Below are positions 8,629 to 16,977 of a DNA stretch of 64,000 nucleotides, piece after piece (the stretch's first letter is position 1; each line of letters opens with the position of its first letter). The DNA is taken from positions 372,001-436,000 of the forward strand of contig NZ_JARXYR010000002.1 of assembly GCF_029893635.1 (NCBI RefSeq), written 5' to 3'. The translations under genes were made by a program, and so were the position numbers. The notes under the pieces are model-generated. The model worked only from the letters and a program-made list of their open reading frames with translations, was not told where the DNA came from and did no database searches. The stretch is from Variovorax sp. TBS-050B (GTDB lineage: Bacteria; Pseudomonadota; Gammaproteobacteria; Burkholderiales; Burkholderiaceae_C).

Positions 8629-9182
8629 ATGCCAATGCTTCCCCCGCCGGTTCGGGCGAGCACCAGCGCCTGGTGCTCGACGAACAGGCCATCGGCGCCG
8701 CGGCCAAGAGCCTCGACGACGGTGCCGTCACGCCAAGCTACGGACCGTGGCGCGACGACGTCGTCAAGCTGTTGAACGACGCCCTCGCCACCGAACTGGT
8801 GTGCGTGCTGCGCTACAAGCGCCACTACTTCACGGCCAACGGCGTGGCCTCGCCCGCGATCGCCGAGGAGTTCCTCGTCCATGCGAACGAGGAATCGGCC
8901 CATGCCGACCGGATCGCCGAGCGCATCGTGCAGCTCGGCGGCGAGCCCGACTTCGCGCCGAACGGCTTGCTTGCGCGCAGCCATGCCGGCTACGACGAGT
9001 CGACCGACCTGCAGGCCATGGTGCGCGCGAACCTGGTCGCCGAGCGCATCGCGGTCGAAACCTATCGCCAGATGATCAACCTGATCGGCGACAAGGACCC
9101 GACCACGCGGCGCATGCTCGAGGACATCCTATCTGACGAGGAAGAACACGCCGACGAGCTCAAGGACTGGCTCGGCCACTGA
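8625..9182 (+). CDS. Ferritin-like / bacterioferritin-type protein
   Basis: 185-residue four-helix-bundle protein. Metal-ligand motifs appear in order: Glu in ALATELVCVLRYKRHYF, ExxH in ANEESAHADRI, Glu in VAERIAVETY and ExxH in DEEEHADEL. This is a di-iron site like that of bacterioferritin/ferritin ferroxidase centres, so iron oxidation and storage or peroxide detoxification is likely. The protein carries about 40 extra N-terminal residues compared with classical bacterioferritin. I see no clear haem-ligand methionine in the usual place. The start overlaps the previous stop (ATGA) and is preceded by AAAGGA. It is the last gene of the operon; a strong terminator follows 30 bp later. Confidence 0.85.
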   Translation: MNANASPAGSGEHQRLVLDEQAIGAAAKSLDDGAVTPSYGPWRDDVVKLLNDALATELVCVLRYKRHYFTANGVASPAIAEEFLVHANEESAHADRIAERIVQLGGEPDFAPNGLLARSHAGYDESTDLQAMVRANLVAERIAVETYRQMINLIGDKDPTTRRMLEDILSDEEEHADELKDWLGH

Positions 9183-9211
9183 ACCGGCGGCCCCGGTCTG
9201 GCGCCGACGTG

Positions 9212-9238
9212 AAAAAGCCCGGTGACCCCGGGCTTTTT
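9212..9238. terminator. Bidirectional intrinsic terminator
   Basis: Perfect 11-bp stem AAAAAGCCCGG / CCGGGCTTTTT around a TGACC loop. The A-run on the left becomes a T-run on the other strand, so it can terminate both the plus-strand ferritin-like operon and the convergent BON-domain gene. Confidence 0.92.
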
Positions 9239-9271
9239 GCATGGCGAGCGCAAGCAGCGCGAAGCGGCCGC

Positions 9272-9748
9272 TCAGCCGCGGACTTCGAGCAGGTTGTTCA
9301 CCGAGCTCACGCCCTGCACGCCCTTGGCGATCTCCTCGGCGCGCGCCTTGGCCGCGGCCGTGGGCGCCGGGCCCTTCAGGCTCACCACGCCGCCCTTCGT
9401 GTCGACGTCGATCTTGATCGCGCTCAGGTCCGGATCCTTCGCGAGCCCCGCGGACACCGAGGCGGTGATCGTGGCGTCGCTCACCGTGGCGCTCACGGCG
9501 GCGCCGGTGTCCTTGGCGGCATCCTTCACTTCGGCGGTGGTGCCCGAGGCATCGACCTTCGCCTTCGCGTCCTTGAGGGCGTCCGCGGTCTTGGCGGCGG
9601 CGGTCTCGGCGGCCTGCTCGGTCTTGGCGAGGGCGCTGTCGAGCTTCTGGCCCGCGGTGCGGTTGTCCGAGTTGTCGCATGCGACGAGGCTCAGTGCCGC
9701 GCCCGACAGCAGCACGGCGGCAAGGGTGGAACGATGCGTCTTGTTCAT
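9272..9748 (-). CDS. BON-domain lipoprotein
   Basis: 158-residue envelope protein. The N-terminal signal ends in a lipobox (LSLVAC, Cys at about residue 24), so it should be lipidated. An Ala/Lys-rich helical linker with repeated 'AxTADALKDAKAKVD'-type segments follows, then a C-terminal BON domain (about 85-157; ITASVSAGLAKDPDLSAIKI and GVVSLKGPAP). BON domains bind phospholipids and occur in osmotic-stress proteins such as OsmY and DolP. The start is fixed by a GGAGG element in front of the ATG at 9748. It converges on the envelope-stress operon and shares its terminator. Role in envelope maintenance is inference from family. Confidence 0.88.
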   Translation of the reverse strand: MNKTHRSTLAAVLLSGAALSLVACDNSDNRTAGQKLDSALAKTEQAAETAAAKTADALKDAKAKVDASGTTAEVKDAAKDTGAAVSATVSDATITASVSAGLAKDPDLSAIKIDVDTKGGVVSLKGPAPTAAAKARAEEIAKGVQGVSSVNNLLEVRG

Positions 9749-9876
9749 GGGGAATCCTCCAGTCACTCCGCAGGATGCGGAAATCGGCAAACGGCCCGGA
9801 CGGGCCGCACCCCAATCTAGCTTTCCGGGCACGCGGAACGGCTGGCCGGAGGGCGCGAACCGCTGTAGGACGGGGC

Positions 9877-10701
9877 TCAGGCCGTGACGATCCAGCCCTC
9901 GACCGGATCGAAGTGCGTCGGCAGCCCGTAGCCCGGCCCGGGCGTCGAGGCGCGCGCGGCGCTCCATGCGGCCTGCACCAGGCACAGCACCGCATCGAGG
10001 TGGTCGCCGCGGGCGTCGCCGAGCAGCTCGGCGCGCTGGGTGGCGTCGAGCGCGAGCTTCAGCCCGAGGCGTGAGCTGCCGGCCTCGAGTGCCGCCAGCA
10101 GGTCGGTCCGCGCCGCGAGCCGCTCCGGCGTCTGCTTGGCGGCCTCGTCGCTCTTGTAGCTGCGCCGGCCGATCAGCTCGCGCGCGAGCAGCCCCGGATA
10201 GGCTTCGAGCGCGACGCGGTCCGGGTTGCGGCCGGCATGCAGCCCCGGCATCCGCGCGCCCGCTTCGAGCAGCGGCGGCACGCCCGCGTGGAGCATGAAC
10301 GCGACGGGCGGGTTCACCCATTTCATCGAGGTGCTCGAACCCGCGGGCGCATCGGTGGCGCGGTGCGCGAACTTGCCGCCCACCGGCCGGGCCGCGCAGA
10401 AGGCGGCGAAGGTGGCGCGGATCTCGGCGCGGCTCAGGCCGGCGTAGTGGCGCATGAGCGCCTCCCATTCGAGCGGCCAGCGCAGCTGCTCCACCAGTTC
10501 GCGCGGCAGCCCGAACGGGAAGTCGAAACCGCCGATCCAGGCCGGCTCGCTGCAGAGCCAGTCGGCCCAGGCGCCGAGCGTGACGAAGCGCCGCAAGCCG
10601 CCGAGCACCAGCCGGCCGTCCGCGCCCGCCTCGCCCGCGGCCACGACGATCGGCTTGCGCGCCGTGGGTGCGCAGGAGAAGTCGCAGCCGAAGAGCAGCA
10701 T
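9877..10701 (-). CDS. DUF429 domain protein
   Basis: 274-residue cytoplasmic protein of the DUF429 family, related to RNase H-fold predicted nucleases but not experimentally characterised. The N-terminal FGCDFSCAPTARKP carries an early Asp, as in RNase H-like folds. GGFDFPFGLPRELVE supplies a second acidic residue, and VALEAYPGLLAREL and GDHLDAVLCLVQAAW supply C-terminal acidic residues typical of the family. No signal peptide. The DMT transporter gene ends 13 bp upstream on the same strand, so both are probably in one transcript. Catalytic activity is unproven. Confidence 0.7.
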   Translation of the reverse strand: MLLFGCDFSCAPTARKPIVVAAGEAGADGRLVLGGLRRFVTLGAWADWLCSEPAWIGGFDFPFGLPRELVEQLRWPLEWEALMRHYAGLSRAEIRATFAAFCAARPVGGKFAHRATDAPAGSSTSMKWVNPPVAFMLHAGVPPLLEAGARMPGLHAGRNPDRVALEAYPGLLARELIGRRSYKSDEAAKQTPERLAARTDLLAALEAGSSRLGLKLALDATQRAELLGDARGDHLDAVLCLVQAAWSAARASTPGPGYGLPTHFDPVEGWIVTA

Positions 10702-10714
10702 CGCCGCGCCGCCT

Positions 10715-11596
10715 TCAGCCGAGCGCCAGCGCCACCACGCCGGCCGCGATGAAGAGGGCGCCGAGCAGGCGCAGCAGGCGGTCGCCCTCGCGCAGCAGAT
10801 GGCCGCCGATCAGCGCGGCGAAGAGCATCGAGACCTCGCGCGCCGGCGCGACGTGCGAGATCGGCGCCTGCTGCACCGCATAGAGCACGAGCACGTAGGA
10901 GACCGGGCTGATCGCCGCGACGAGAAGCGCGTACTTCCACTGCGCCCGCCACATGGCCGCGGTGGTGGCGCGGTCGCGCAGCGCCACGGGCGCCAGCAGC
11001 AGCACGCGCACGAAGTTGCTGAAGTAGTCGAGCAGGATCGGCGACATCGCGAGGAATTTCACCGCATAGCTGTCGGCCACGGTGTAGGCCGCGATGAAGG
11101 CGCCGGTCAGCACGCCGTAGCGAAGTCCCTTCCGCACCCGTTCGCGCTGCACCGGATCGTGCTGCCGGCGCCACAGCCGCGGCCCGCCCGCCACCAGGAA
11201 CACGCCGAGCACCACGCCGCCGATGCCCGCGACGCCGACGAGGCTGATGCGCTCGCCCAGGAACAGGATCGCGACCAGCGAGGACAGCAGCGGCCCGGAG
11301 CCGCGCGCGAGCAGATAGACCACGGTGAGGTCGGACTTGCGGTAGCCGCGCAGCAGCACGACGTAGTAGAAGACGTGCAGCACGCCGCTGAGCGCGACGA
11401 AGCCCCATTCGGTGGCGCCCCATGCCGGCACCACGTGCCAGCCCAGCGCAATGCCCACGGGCGCCCAGAGCACCGCCATGAACACGCCGCTCTGGAGCGC
11501 GAAGCGCGCGTCGCCGTTCGCCTTCTTGGCGGCGATGTTCCAGCTGGCGTGGATGACCCCGGCGAGCAGGATCAGCGCGAAGGCGGAGAGGGGCAC
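10715..11596 (-). CDS. EamA/DMT-superfamily transporter
   Basis: 293-residue inner-membrane protein with about ten hydrophobic segments arranged as two EamA repeats. The N-terminal one begins LILLAGVIHASWNIAAKKAN; the second runs from about residue 150 to the end, closing with LLGALFIAAGVVALALG. DMT proteins export or exchange small metabolites such as amino acids and sugars; the substrate cannot be read here. The start is GTG at 11596. It begins 10 bp after the BLUF gene and ends 13 bp before DUF429, so it belongs to the folE-BLUF-DMT-DUF429 run. Confidence 0.87.
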   Translation of the reverse strand: MPLSAFALILLAGVIHASWNIAAKKANGDARFALQSGVFMAVLWAPVGIALGWHVVPAWGATEWGFVALSGVLHVFYYVVLLRGYRKSDLTVVYLLARGSGPLLSSLVAILFLGERISLVGVAGIGGVVLGVFLVAGGPRLWRRQHDPVQRERVRKGLRYGVLTGAFIAAYTVADSYAVKFLAMSPILLDYFSNFVRVLLLAPVALRDRATTAAMWRAQWKYALLVAAISPVSYVLVLYAVQQAPISHVAPAREVSMLFAALIGGHLLREGDRLLRLLGALFIAAGVVALALG

Positions 11597-11606
11597 CCCC
11601 GGGAGA

Positions 11607-12029
11607 TCAGTGGCGCCCGACGATGGCGGCCGTGGCCATCAGTTCCTCGAGCAGCGCCAAGGAGACCTTGCCGGAGACCGCGTACGGGTTGAGCTCCGGC
11701 TTTTCCGAGTACTTGAGCAGCGTCGAGGCGTTGAGCTTGGAGAGGTTGACCTGCCCCATGGTCCAGCCGCCGAAGCGGCGCTCGGAGATTTCCTCGTAGT
11801 GCAGCAGCACCACGTCCTTGTGGCGCGGATCGCGCTGGATGTGGCCGTAGAGCTCACTGATCGCCATGCGCCCGCCCTCGATGGCCTGCAGGAAGGTGCC
11901 GGCGCCGTAGCAGAGGATGCCGGTGATGCCGCAGGCCGTGTTGTGCGCGCGGGACTGCGCGAGGATCGCCTCGACCGCCTCGGGGCTGGTGTCGACGGCG
12001 CGGCTCGCGTAGAGAAGTCGGACCAGCAT
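11607..12029 (-). CDS. BLUF-domain blue-light sensor
   Basis: 140-residue protein consisting of a single FAD-binding BLUF domain plus a C-terminal cap helix. The photocycle residues are all present with canonical spacing: Tyr7 in LLYASRA, Asn30, Gln48 in FLQAIEGG, and Trp89/Met91 in GGWTMG. The family signature GITGILCYGAGTFLQ is clear. It has no output domain, so it must act through a partner protein. It starts two bases after the folE stop, implying translational coupling. The ATG at 12029 is the only sensible start. Light sensing is established for the family; the partner and pathway are unknown. Confidence 0.92.
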   Translation of the reverse strand: MLVRLLYASRAVDTSPEAVEAILAQSRAHNTACGITGILCYGAGTFLQAIEGGRMAISELYGHIQRDPRHKDVVLLHYEEISERRFGGWTMGQVNLSKLNASTLLKYSEKPELNPYAVSGKVSLALLEELMATAAIVGRH

Positions 12030-12031
12030 GC

Positions 12032-12763
12032 TCAGTTCTTTCGGGGCAGGAGGGAAAGGAATTCGCGGCGCAGGCTCGGATCCTTGAGGAACACGCCGCG
12101 CATGACGGAGTTGATCATCTTGCTGTCCATCTCCTTCACGCCGCGCCAGGCCATGCAGAAATGCTCGGCCTCCATGACCAGCGCCAGGCCGTCGGGCTGC
12201 GTCTTCTCCTGGATCAGGTCGGCCAGCTGCACCACCGCCTCTTCCTGGATCTGCGGCCGGCCCATCACCCATTCGGCCAGGCGCGCGTACTTCGACAGGC
12301 CGATCACGTTGGTGTGCTCGTTCGGCATCACGCCGATCCACAGCTTGCCGATGATCGGGCAGAAGTGGTGCGAGCAGGCGCTGCGCACCGTGATCGGGCC
12401 GACGATCATCAGCTCGTTCAGGTGCTCGGCATTGGGAAACTCGGTGAGCGAAGGCGGCGGCACGTAGCGGCCCTTGAACACTTCGTTCAGGTACATCTTG
12501 GCGACGCGGCGCGCGGTGTTGCCGGTGTTGTGGTCGTTCTCGAGGTCGATCACCAGGCTTTCGAGCACGTCCTTCATCTTGAGCTCGACCTCGTCGAGCA
12601 GCGCCTCGAGCTCGCCGGGTTCGATGAATTCGGCGATGTTGTCGTTGGCGTTGAAGCGCCTGCGCGCGGCCGTCAGGCGTTCACGGATCTTGACCGAGAC
12701 GGGCGTGCCCTCGTCGTCGTTGTGTCCATCGGGGCGCGGTTCCACGTCGGTTTTCCTCAGCAT
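12032..12763 (-). CDS. folE: GTP cyclohydrolase I
   Basis: Converts GTP to 7,8-dihydroneopterin triphosphate, the first step of folate (and biopterin) synthesis. 243 residues: an N-terminal extension of about 50, then the tunnelling-fold core. Zinc ligands are visible: Cys130 and His133 in SACSHHFCP, and the Cys in AEHFCMAWRG. Also present are NEHTNVIGLSKYARL and QEEAVVQLADLI, typical of type IA enzymes. The zinc-dependent form is retained. It is followed two bases later by the BLUF gene and preceded (73 bp) by the EEP hydrolase, with nudB just beyond; NudB acts on the product of FolE. Confidence 0.96.
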   Translation of the reverse strand: MLRKTDVEPRPDGHNDDEGTPVSVKIRERLTAARRRFNANDNIAEFIEPGELEALLDEVELKMKDVLESLVIDLENDHNTGNTARRVAKMYLNEVFKGRYVPPPSLTEFPNAEHLNELMIVGPITVRSACSHHFCPIIGKLWIGVMPNEHTNVIGLSKYARLAEWVMGRPQIQEEAVVQLADLIQEKTQPDGLALVMEAEHFCMAWRGVKEMDSKMINSVMRGVFLKDPSLRREFLSLLPRKN

Positions 12764-12836
12764 CCGGGCATCGTACCAGCGAATGGCTTCGGGCTCTTCA
12801 GCCCTGCACCGCCCGTGGCTTCTGAGGAAATTGCTA

Positions 12837-13592
12837 TCAATTCTGAAGCGAAAAATCGGCCACCAGCGGCAGGTGGTCAGACATGCGCGCCCAGATCGGC
12901 CCGCGCGGCACGGAGCAGGCCGCGGGTTCGAGCTGGCGCCCGTAGATGAAATCGAGCTGCGCGACCGGCAGCCGCGAGGGATAGGTGAGCGTTCGCGCGC
13001 CGCGCAGGTCGCTGGTGTCGCGCAGGCCCATCGCGTTCATGGCGTAGCGCATGCGTGCACCCCAGTCGTTGAAGTCGCCCGCGACGACCACCGCCTCCCC
13101 GGCCGGCACCTCGCTCTCGATGAATTCGCGCAGCCTGGCGACCTGGCGCACGCGGCTGCCCTTGATGAGCCCCAGGTGCACCACGATCGCATGCACCGGC
13201 CGGCCCTCGAATTCGATGACCACGTGCAGCAGCCCGCGCTGCTCGAAGCGATGGTCGGAAATATCGCGGTGGCCGGTGCGGATCACGGGCCAGCGCGTGA
13301 GCAGCGCATTGCCGTGTTCGCCGTGGCGCGTGATGGCGTTGGTCTCGTAGACCGCGGTGTAGCCCTCGGGCGCGAGGAAGTCGGCCTGCGGCAGCTCGGG
13401 CCAGCGCGCGAAGCGGGCGGCGGCCTGCCGGTTCATCTTGCGCACCTCCTGCAGGCAGACGATGTCGGCATCGAGCTGCTCGATCGCATGGCCCAGGTTG
13501 TGGATCTCCAGGCGCCGCGCAGGGCCGATGCCCTGCACACCCTTGTGGATGTTGTAGGTGGCCACCCGGAGGGTCGGTGCCGGCAGGTTCAT
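12837..13592 (-). CDS. Endonuclease/exonuclease/phosphatase (EEP) family hydrolase
   Basis: 251-residue soluble metal-dependent hydrolase of the DNase I/EEP fold. Catalytic motifs in order: ATYNIHKG, VCLQEVRK (metal-binding Glu), VVAGDFNDWG (catalytic Asp/Asn) and RMSDHLPLVADF (general-base His). Members cleave DNA, phospholipids or phosphate monoesters, and the substrate is not evident. It overlaps the nudB stop by 4 bp (ATGA at 13589-13592). In related genomes a cardiolipin-synthase gene commonly follows this gene; here folE follows instead. A pterin-phosphate phosphatase role is possible but only a guess from position. Confidence 0.88.
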   Translation of the reverse strand: MNLPAPTLRVATYNIHKGVQGIGPARRLEIHNLGHAIEQLDADIVCLQEVRKMNRQAAARFARWPELPQADFLAPEGYTAVYETNAITRHGEHGNALLTRWPVIRTGHRDISDHRFEQRGLLHVVIEFEGRPVHAIVVHLGLIKGSRVRQVARLREFIESEVPAGEAVVVAGDFNDWGARMRYAMNAMGLRDTSDLRGARTLTYPSRLPVAQLDFIYGRQLEPAACSVPRGPIWARMSDHLPLVADFSLQN

Positions 13593-14062
13593 CGTGCAAA
13601 TTCTGGCAGCAACAGAATGGCTTCGGCGTTCGACGGGGAAAAGCAGGCATCGGCCGCCTCGCGGTAGGGCAGCCATTTCCATTCGGTGTGCTCGCGCGGC
13701 GCGAGCACCGGCACCAGGCGCTCGGGCACGCACAGGCCGAACAGATGCTCGGTGTTGTGCGTGACGCCCGGCGCATAGCGGGCGCGCCAGCGCGGATAGA
13801 TCTCGTAGACGTTGCGCAGCTGCCAGTCGACCAGTCCGGCGGCGAGCGGGCTGCCCGCGCCGCACTGGATGCCGGTTTCCTCGGCCACCTCGCGCGCCGC
13901 GGTGAGCATGAGCGGCTCGTCGGCCGCGTCCTTGCTGCCGGTGACCGACTGCCAGAAATCCTCGGCATCGGCCCTGCGGATCAGCAGGACGTCGAGCGCG
14001 GGCGTGTGGATGACGACCAGCACCGACTCCGGAATCTTCCAGGGTCGGTCAGCGGTCGTCAT
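13589..14062 (-). CDS. nudB: Dihydroneopterin triphosphate diphosphatase (Nudix)
   Basis: 157-residue Nudix hydrolase. The Nudix box runs from Gly42 (TGSKDAADEP) to REVAEETGI at 57-65 with all catalytic Glu residues. The N-terminal KIPESVLVVIHTP and FWQSVTGS segments are typical of NudB, which removes pyrophosphate from dihydroneopterin triphosphate in folate synthesis. It lies seven bases after aspS, as in many proteobacteria, and overlaps the EEP gene by four bases. folE, which makes its substrate, is two genes downstream on the same strand, supporting the assignment. Confidence 0.9.
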   Translation of the reverse strand: MTTADRPWKIPESVLVVIHTPALDVLLIRRADAEDFWQSVTGSKDAADEPLMLTAAREVAEETGIQCGAGSPLAAGLVDWQLRNVYEIYPRWRARYAPGVTHNTEHLFGLCVPERLVPVLAPREHTEWKWLPYREAADACFSPSNAEAILLLPEFAR

Positions 14063-14069
14063 GGTCGCA

Positions 14070-15875
14070 TCAGGCCGCCGGCTGGGGATTGCGCAGCCGG
14101 ATGTGCAGCTCGCGCAGCTGCTTCTCGTCGACCGGGCTCGGCGCCTGCGTCAGCAGGTCCTGCGCGCGCTGGGTCTTGGGGAAGGCGATCACGTCGCGGA
14201 TCGACTCGGCGCCGGTCATGAGCATGACGAGGCGGTCGAGGCCGATCGCGATGCCGCCGTGCGGCGGCGCGCCGTACTGCAGCGCATCGAGCAGGAAGCC
14301 GAACTTGGCTTGCGCGTCCTCGGCGTTGATCTTGAGGGCGCGGAACACCTTGCTCTGCACTTCCTCGCGGTGGATACGCACCGAGCCGCCGCCCATCTCG
14401 ATGCCGTTGAGCACCATGTCGTAGGCCTTGGCGATGCACTTCTCGGGCGCGGTGTCCATGAGGTCTTCATGGCCGTCCTTGGGTGCGGTGAACGGATGGT
14501 GCACGGCGCTCCAGCGCTGGCCTTCCTCGTCGAACTCGAACATCGGGAAGTCGACCACCCAGAGCGGCGCCCAGCGCTCGTCGAACAGGCCGGCCTTCCT
14601 GCCGAAGGCGCTGTGGCCGATCTTGACGCGCAGCGCACCCATCGCGTCGTTGACGATCTTTTCCTTGTCGGCGCCGAAGAACAGGATGTCGCCGTTGCAC
14701 GCGCCCGTGCGGGCGATGATCTCGGCCAGCGCGGCATCGTCGAGGTTCTTGACGATCGGGCTCTGCAGGCCGTCGCGGCCGGCCGCCGCGTCGTTGACCT
14801 TGATGTAGGCCAGGCCCTTGGCGCCGTAGATCTTGACGAACTCCTGGTAGGCGTCGATCTCGCCGCGCGAGAGGCCGCCTTCGGCGCCGCCGCCCGGCAC
14901 GCGCAGCGCGACCACGCGGCCGCCCTTCATCGTGGCCGCGTTCGAGAACACCTTGAACTCGACGCGCTTCATGAGCTCGGTCAGCTCGGTGAACTCGAGC
15001 TTCACGCGCAGGTCGGGCTTGTCGGAGCCGTACTTGAACATCGCGTCGGCGTAGCTCATGGTCGGGAACACCGGCAGCTCGATGCCCGCGGCATTGCGGA
15101 ACACGTTGCGGATCATGCCCTCGAACATCTCGCGGATCTCCTCCTCGGCGAGGAACGAGGTCTCGATGTCGATCTGCGTGAATTCGGGCTGGCGGTCGGC
15201 GCGCAGGTCCTCGTCGCGGAAGCACTTCACGATCTGGTAGTAGCGGTCGTAGCCCGCCACCATCAGCAGCTGCTTGAACAGCTGCGGCGACTGCGGCAGC
15301 GCGAAGAAGCTGCCGTCGTGCACGCGGCTGGGCACGAGGTAGTCGCGCGCGCCTTCGGGCGTGGACTTGCCGAGCATCGGCGTCTCGATGTCGATGAAGC
15401 CGTTGGCGTCGAGGAACTTGCGCGTTTCCATCGTCACCTTGTAGCGCAGCATCAGGTTGCGCTGCATCGCGGGGCGGCGCAGGTCGAGCACGCGGTGCGT
15501 GAGGCGGGTGGTTTCCGACAGGTTGTCGTCGTCGAGCAGGAACGGCGGCGTGACCGAGGGGTTCAGCACCTTGAGCTCATGGCAAAGGACTTCGATCTTG
15601 CCGCTCTTGAGCTGGTCGTTGGTCGTGCCTTCGGGGCGCGCACGCACGAGGCCGGTGATCTGCACGCAGAACTCGTTGCGCAGGTTTTCCGCGACGGCGA
15701 AGGTGGACGCGCGGTCGGGGTCGCACACCACCTGGACGTAGCCCTCGCGGTCGCGCACGTCGATGAAGATCACGCCGCCGTGGTCGCGCCGGCGGTTGAC
15801 CCAGCCGCACAGGGTGACGGTTTGGCCCAGCAGGGCTTCGGTCACAAGACCGCAATAGTGAGTACGCATGGCCAT
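14070..15875 (-). CDS. aspS: Aspartyl-tRNA synthetase, probably non-discriminating (Asp/Asn)
   Basis: 601-residue class II synthetase. An N-terminal OB-fold anticodon domain ([14 protein letters not shown]) is followed by the catalytic core with motif 2 ([16 protein letters not shown]), an inserted GAD domain and motif 3 ([15 protein letters not shown]). His32 and Gly83 (in RPEGTTN) match the residues that make Pseudomonas aeruginosa AspRS non-discriminating, whereas Leu and Lys occupy them in discriminating enzymes. If so, it also charges tRNA-Asn with Asp for GatCAB amidation. The start is at MAMRTHYCG; a second ATG two codons later is equally possible. It sits in a tight run with DUF502 upstream and nudB downstream. 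Confidence 0.96.
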   Translation of the reverse strand: MAMRTHYCGLVTEALLGQTVTLCGWVNRRRDHGGVIFIDVRDREGYVQVVCDPDRASTFAVAENLRNEFCVQITGLVRARPEGTTNDQLKSGKIEVLCHELKVLNPSVTPPFLLDDDNLSETTRLTHRVLDLRRPAMQRNLMLRYKVTMETRKFLDANGFIDIETPMLGKSTPEGARDYLVPSRVHDGSFFALPQSPQLFKQLLMVAGYDRYYQIVKCFRDEDLRADRQPEFTQIDIETSFLAEEEIREMFEGMIRNVFRNAAGIELPVFPTMSYADAMFKYGSDKPDLRVKLEFTELTELMKRVEFKVFSNAATMKGGRVVALRVPGGGAEGGLSRGEIDAYQEFVKIYGAKGLAYIKVNDAAAGRDGLQSPIVKNLDDAALAEIIARTGACNGDILFFGADKEKIVNDAMGALRVKIGHSAFGRKAGLFDERWAPLWVVDFPMFEFDEEGQRWSAVHHPFTAPKDGHEDLMDTAPEKCIAKAYDMVLNGIEMGGGSVRIHREEVQSKVFRALKINAEDAQAKFGFLLDALQYGAPPHGGIAIGLDRLVMLMTGAESIRDVIAFPKTQRAQDLLTQAPSPVDEKQLRELHIRLRNPQPAA

Positions 15876-15909
15876 AGTTCGATTCCAGCGCCACGGAGGC
15901 GCGTTTGTA

Positions 15910-16530
15910 TTAGCGGGTCGCGATGGACGCCGGGCCGCCTGGGACGACCACCCCCATCGAGACGATGTACTTGAGCGCTTCGTCCACGCTCATCCTGAGT
16001 TCGATGCAGTCGCTGCGCTTGAGCATCACGAAATAGCCGCCCGTGGGGTTGGGCGTGGTCGGCACGTAGACGCCGAGGTAGTCGCCGCCGCCCAGGTGCT
16101 CCACCACTTCGCTGCCGGGCGTGCCGGTCACGAAGGCAATGGTCCAGACGCCTTCGCGCGGCCACTGCACCAGCACCGCGGTGCGGAAGGCGTTGCCGTT
16201 CTCGGAGAACAGCGTGTCGGAGACCTGCTTGACGCTGGAGTAGATCGACCGCACCACCGGAATGCGCCGCACCACGGCATCGCCCCAGCCGAGCAGGCGC
16301 TTGCCGACGAAATTGCTCGCCACGGCGCCGACCACCAGCAGGATCGCCAGCGTGAGCAGCACGCCGAGGCCGCGCACGTTGTTGTCGTGCAGCCAGCTCT
16401 GCCAGCTGGCCGGCAGCACCCAGAGCGTCTGGTCCAGCGTGTCGATGATCCACTTCAGCACCGCGAGGGTGATGAACAGCGGAACGATCACCAGCAGGCC
16501 GGAGAACAGCCATTTGCGCAGGGCGAGCAT
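15910..16530 (-). CDS. DUF502 membrane protein
   Basis: 206-residue inner-membrane protein with two membrane segments (about 8-28, [20 protein letters not shown], and about 55-76, [20 protein letters not shown]). A soluble C-terminal domain contains the family signature [19 protein letters not shown] and [23 protein letters not shown]502 proteins are widespread and of unknown function; some plant homologues (LAZ1/COV) affect vascular patterning, which says nothing about the bacterial role. It lies 16 bp after the FmdB gene and 34 bp before aspS, an order conserved in betaproteobacteria. Confidence 0.88.
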   Translation of the reverse strand: MLALRKWLFSGLLVIVPLFITLAVLKWIIDTLDQTLWVLPASWQSWLHDNNVRGLGVLLTLAILLVVGAVASNFVGKRLLGWGDAVVRRIPVVRSIYSSVKQVSDTLFSENGNAFRTAVLVQWPREGVWTIAFVTGTPGSEVVEHLGGGDYLGVYVPTTPNPTGGYFVMLKRSDCIELRMSVDEALKYIVSMGVVVPGGPASIATR

Positions 16531-16546
16531 GGTGCGTGTCTTCTTC

Positions 16547-16882
16547 TCAGTCGCTCTTGGCGGCCGCGGCGGGTGCCGGCGCGGGGGCAGGTGCCGGTGC
16601 GGGCGCGGGGCTGGCGGAAGCTTCCGCGCTGCCGGCCGCCGGTGCGGGCGCGGCGGCGTCGCCGTTCTTGGCCGTGGCGGATTCGGACTTCTTGCCGCCC
16701 CCGTCGCGGAAATCGGTCACGTACCAGCCGGAGCCCTTGAGCTGGAAGCCGGCGGCGGTGACTTGCTTCTCGAATGCACTCGCGCCGCACGCCGGGCACA
16801 CCGTCAGCGGCGCGTCGGACATTTTCTGCAATGCGTCCTTGGCAAAGCCGCAGGCACTGCACTTGTAGGCGTAGATGGGCAT
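16547..16882 (-). CDS. FmdB-type zinc-ribbon protein
   Basis: 111-residue protein with an N-terminal zinc ribbon: MPIYAYKCSACG and VCPACG supply two CxxC knuckles (Cys8/Cys11 and Cys29/Cys32). A GSGWYVTDF motif typical of the CxxC_CxxC_SSSS/FmdB regulatory family follows, then a low-complexity Ala/Pro tail of about 35 residues. The family name derives from a putative regulator of formamidase genes; the actual role is unknown. The start is the ATG at 16882, and the frame upstream is antisense to the symporter region. It heads the FmdB-DUF502-aspS-nudB-EEP run. Confidence 0.88.
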   Translation of the reverse strand: MPIYAYKCSACGFAKDALQKMSDAPLTVCPACGASAFEKQVTAAGFQLKGSGWYVTDFRDGGGKKSESATAKNGDAAAPAPAAGSAEASASPAPAPAPAPAPAPAAAAKSD

Positions 16883-16953
16883 GGGATGGAGTGGGGAAAA
16901 ACGCGGCCCGACAACAGGGCGGAAGCCGCTCGCAAAGCCCTCGATTATAAGGG

Positions 16954-16974
16954 CCGCCCCCGCGCCGGGGGCGG
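16954..16974 (-). terminator. Stem-loop after the symporter gene
   Basis: Perfect 9-bp GC stem CCGCCCCCG / CGGGGGCGG with a CGC loop, just past the stop at 16978. Only a weak CCCTTATAA follows on the minus strand, so terminator strength is uncertain. Confidence 0.5.
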
Positions 16975-16977
16975 GCT

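Noticed and set aside
13812..15974. A 720-codon open frame on the plus strand across aspS
   Set aside because: Antisense shadow; composition and lack of motifs, while aspS on the other strand is complete.
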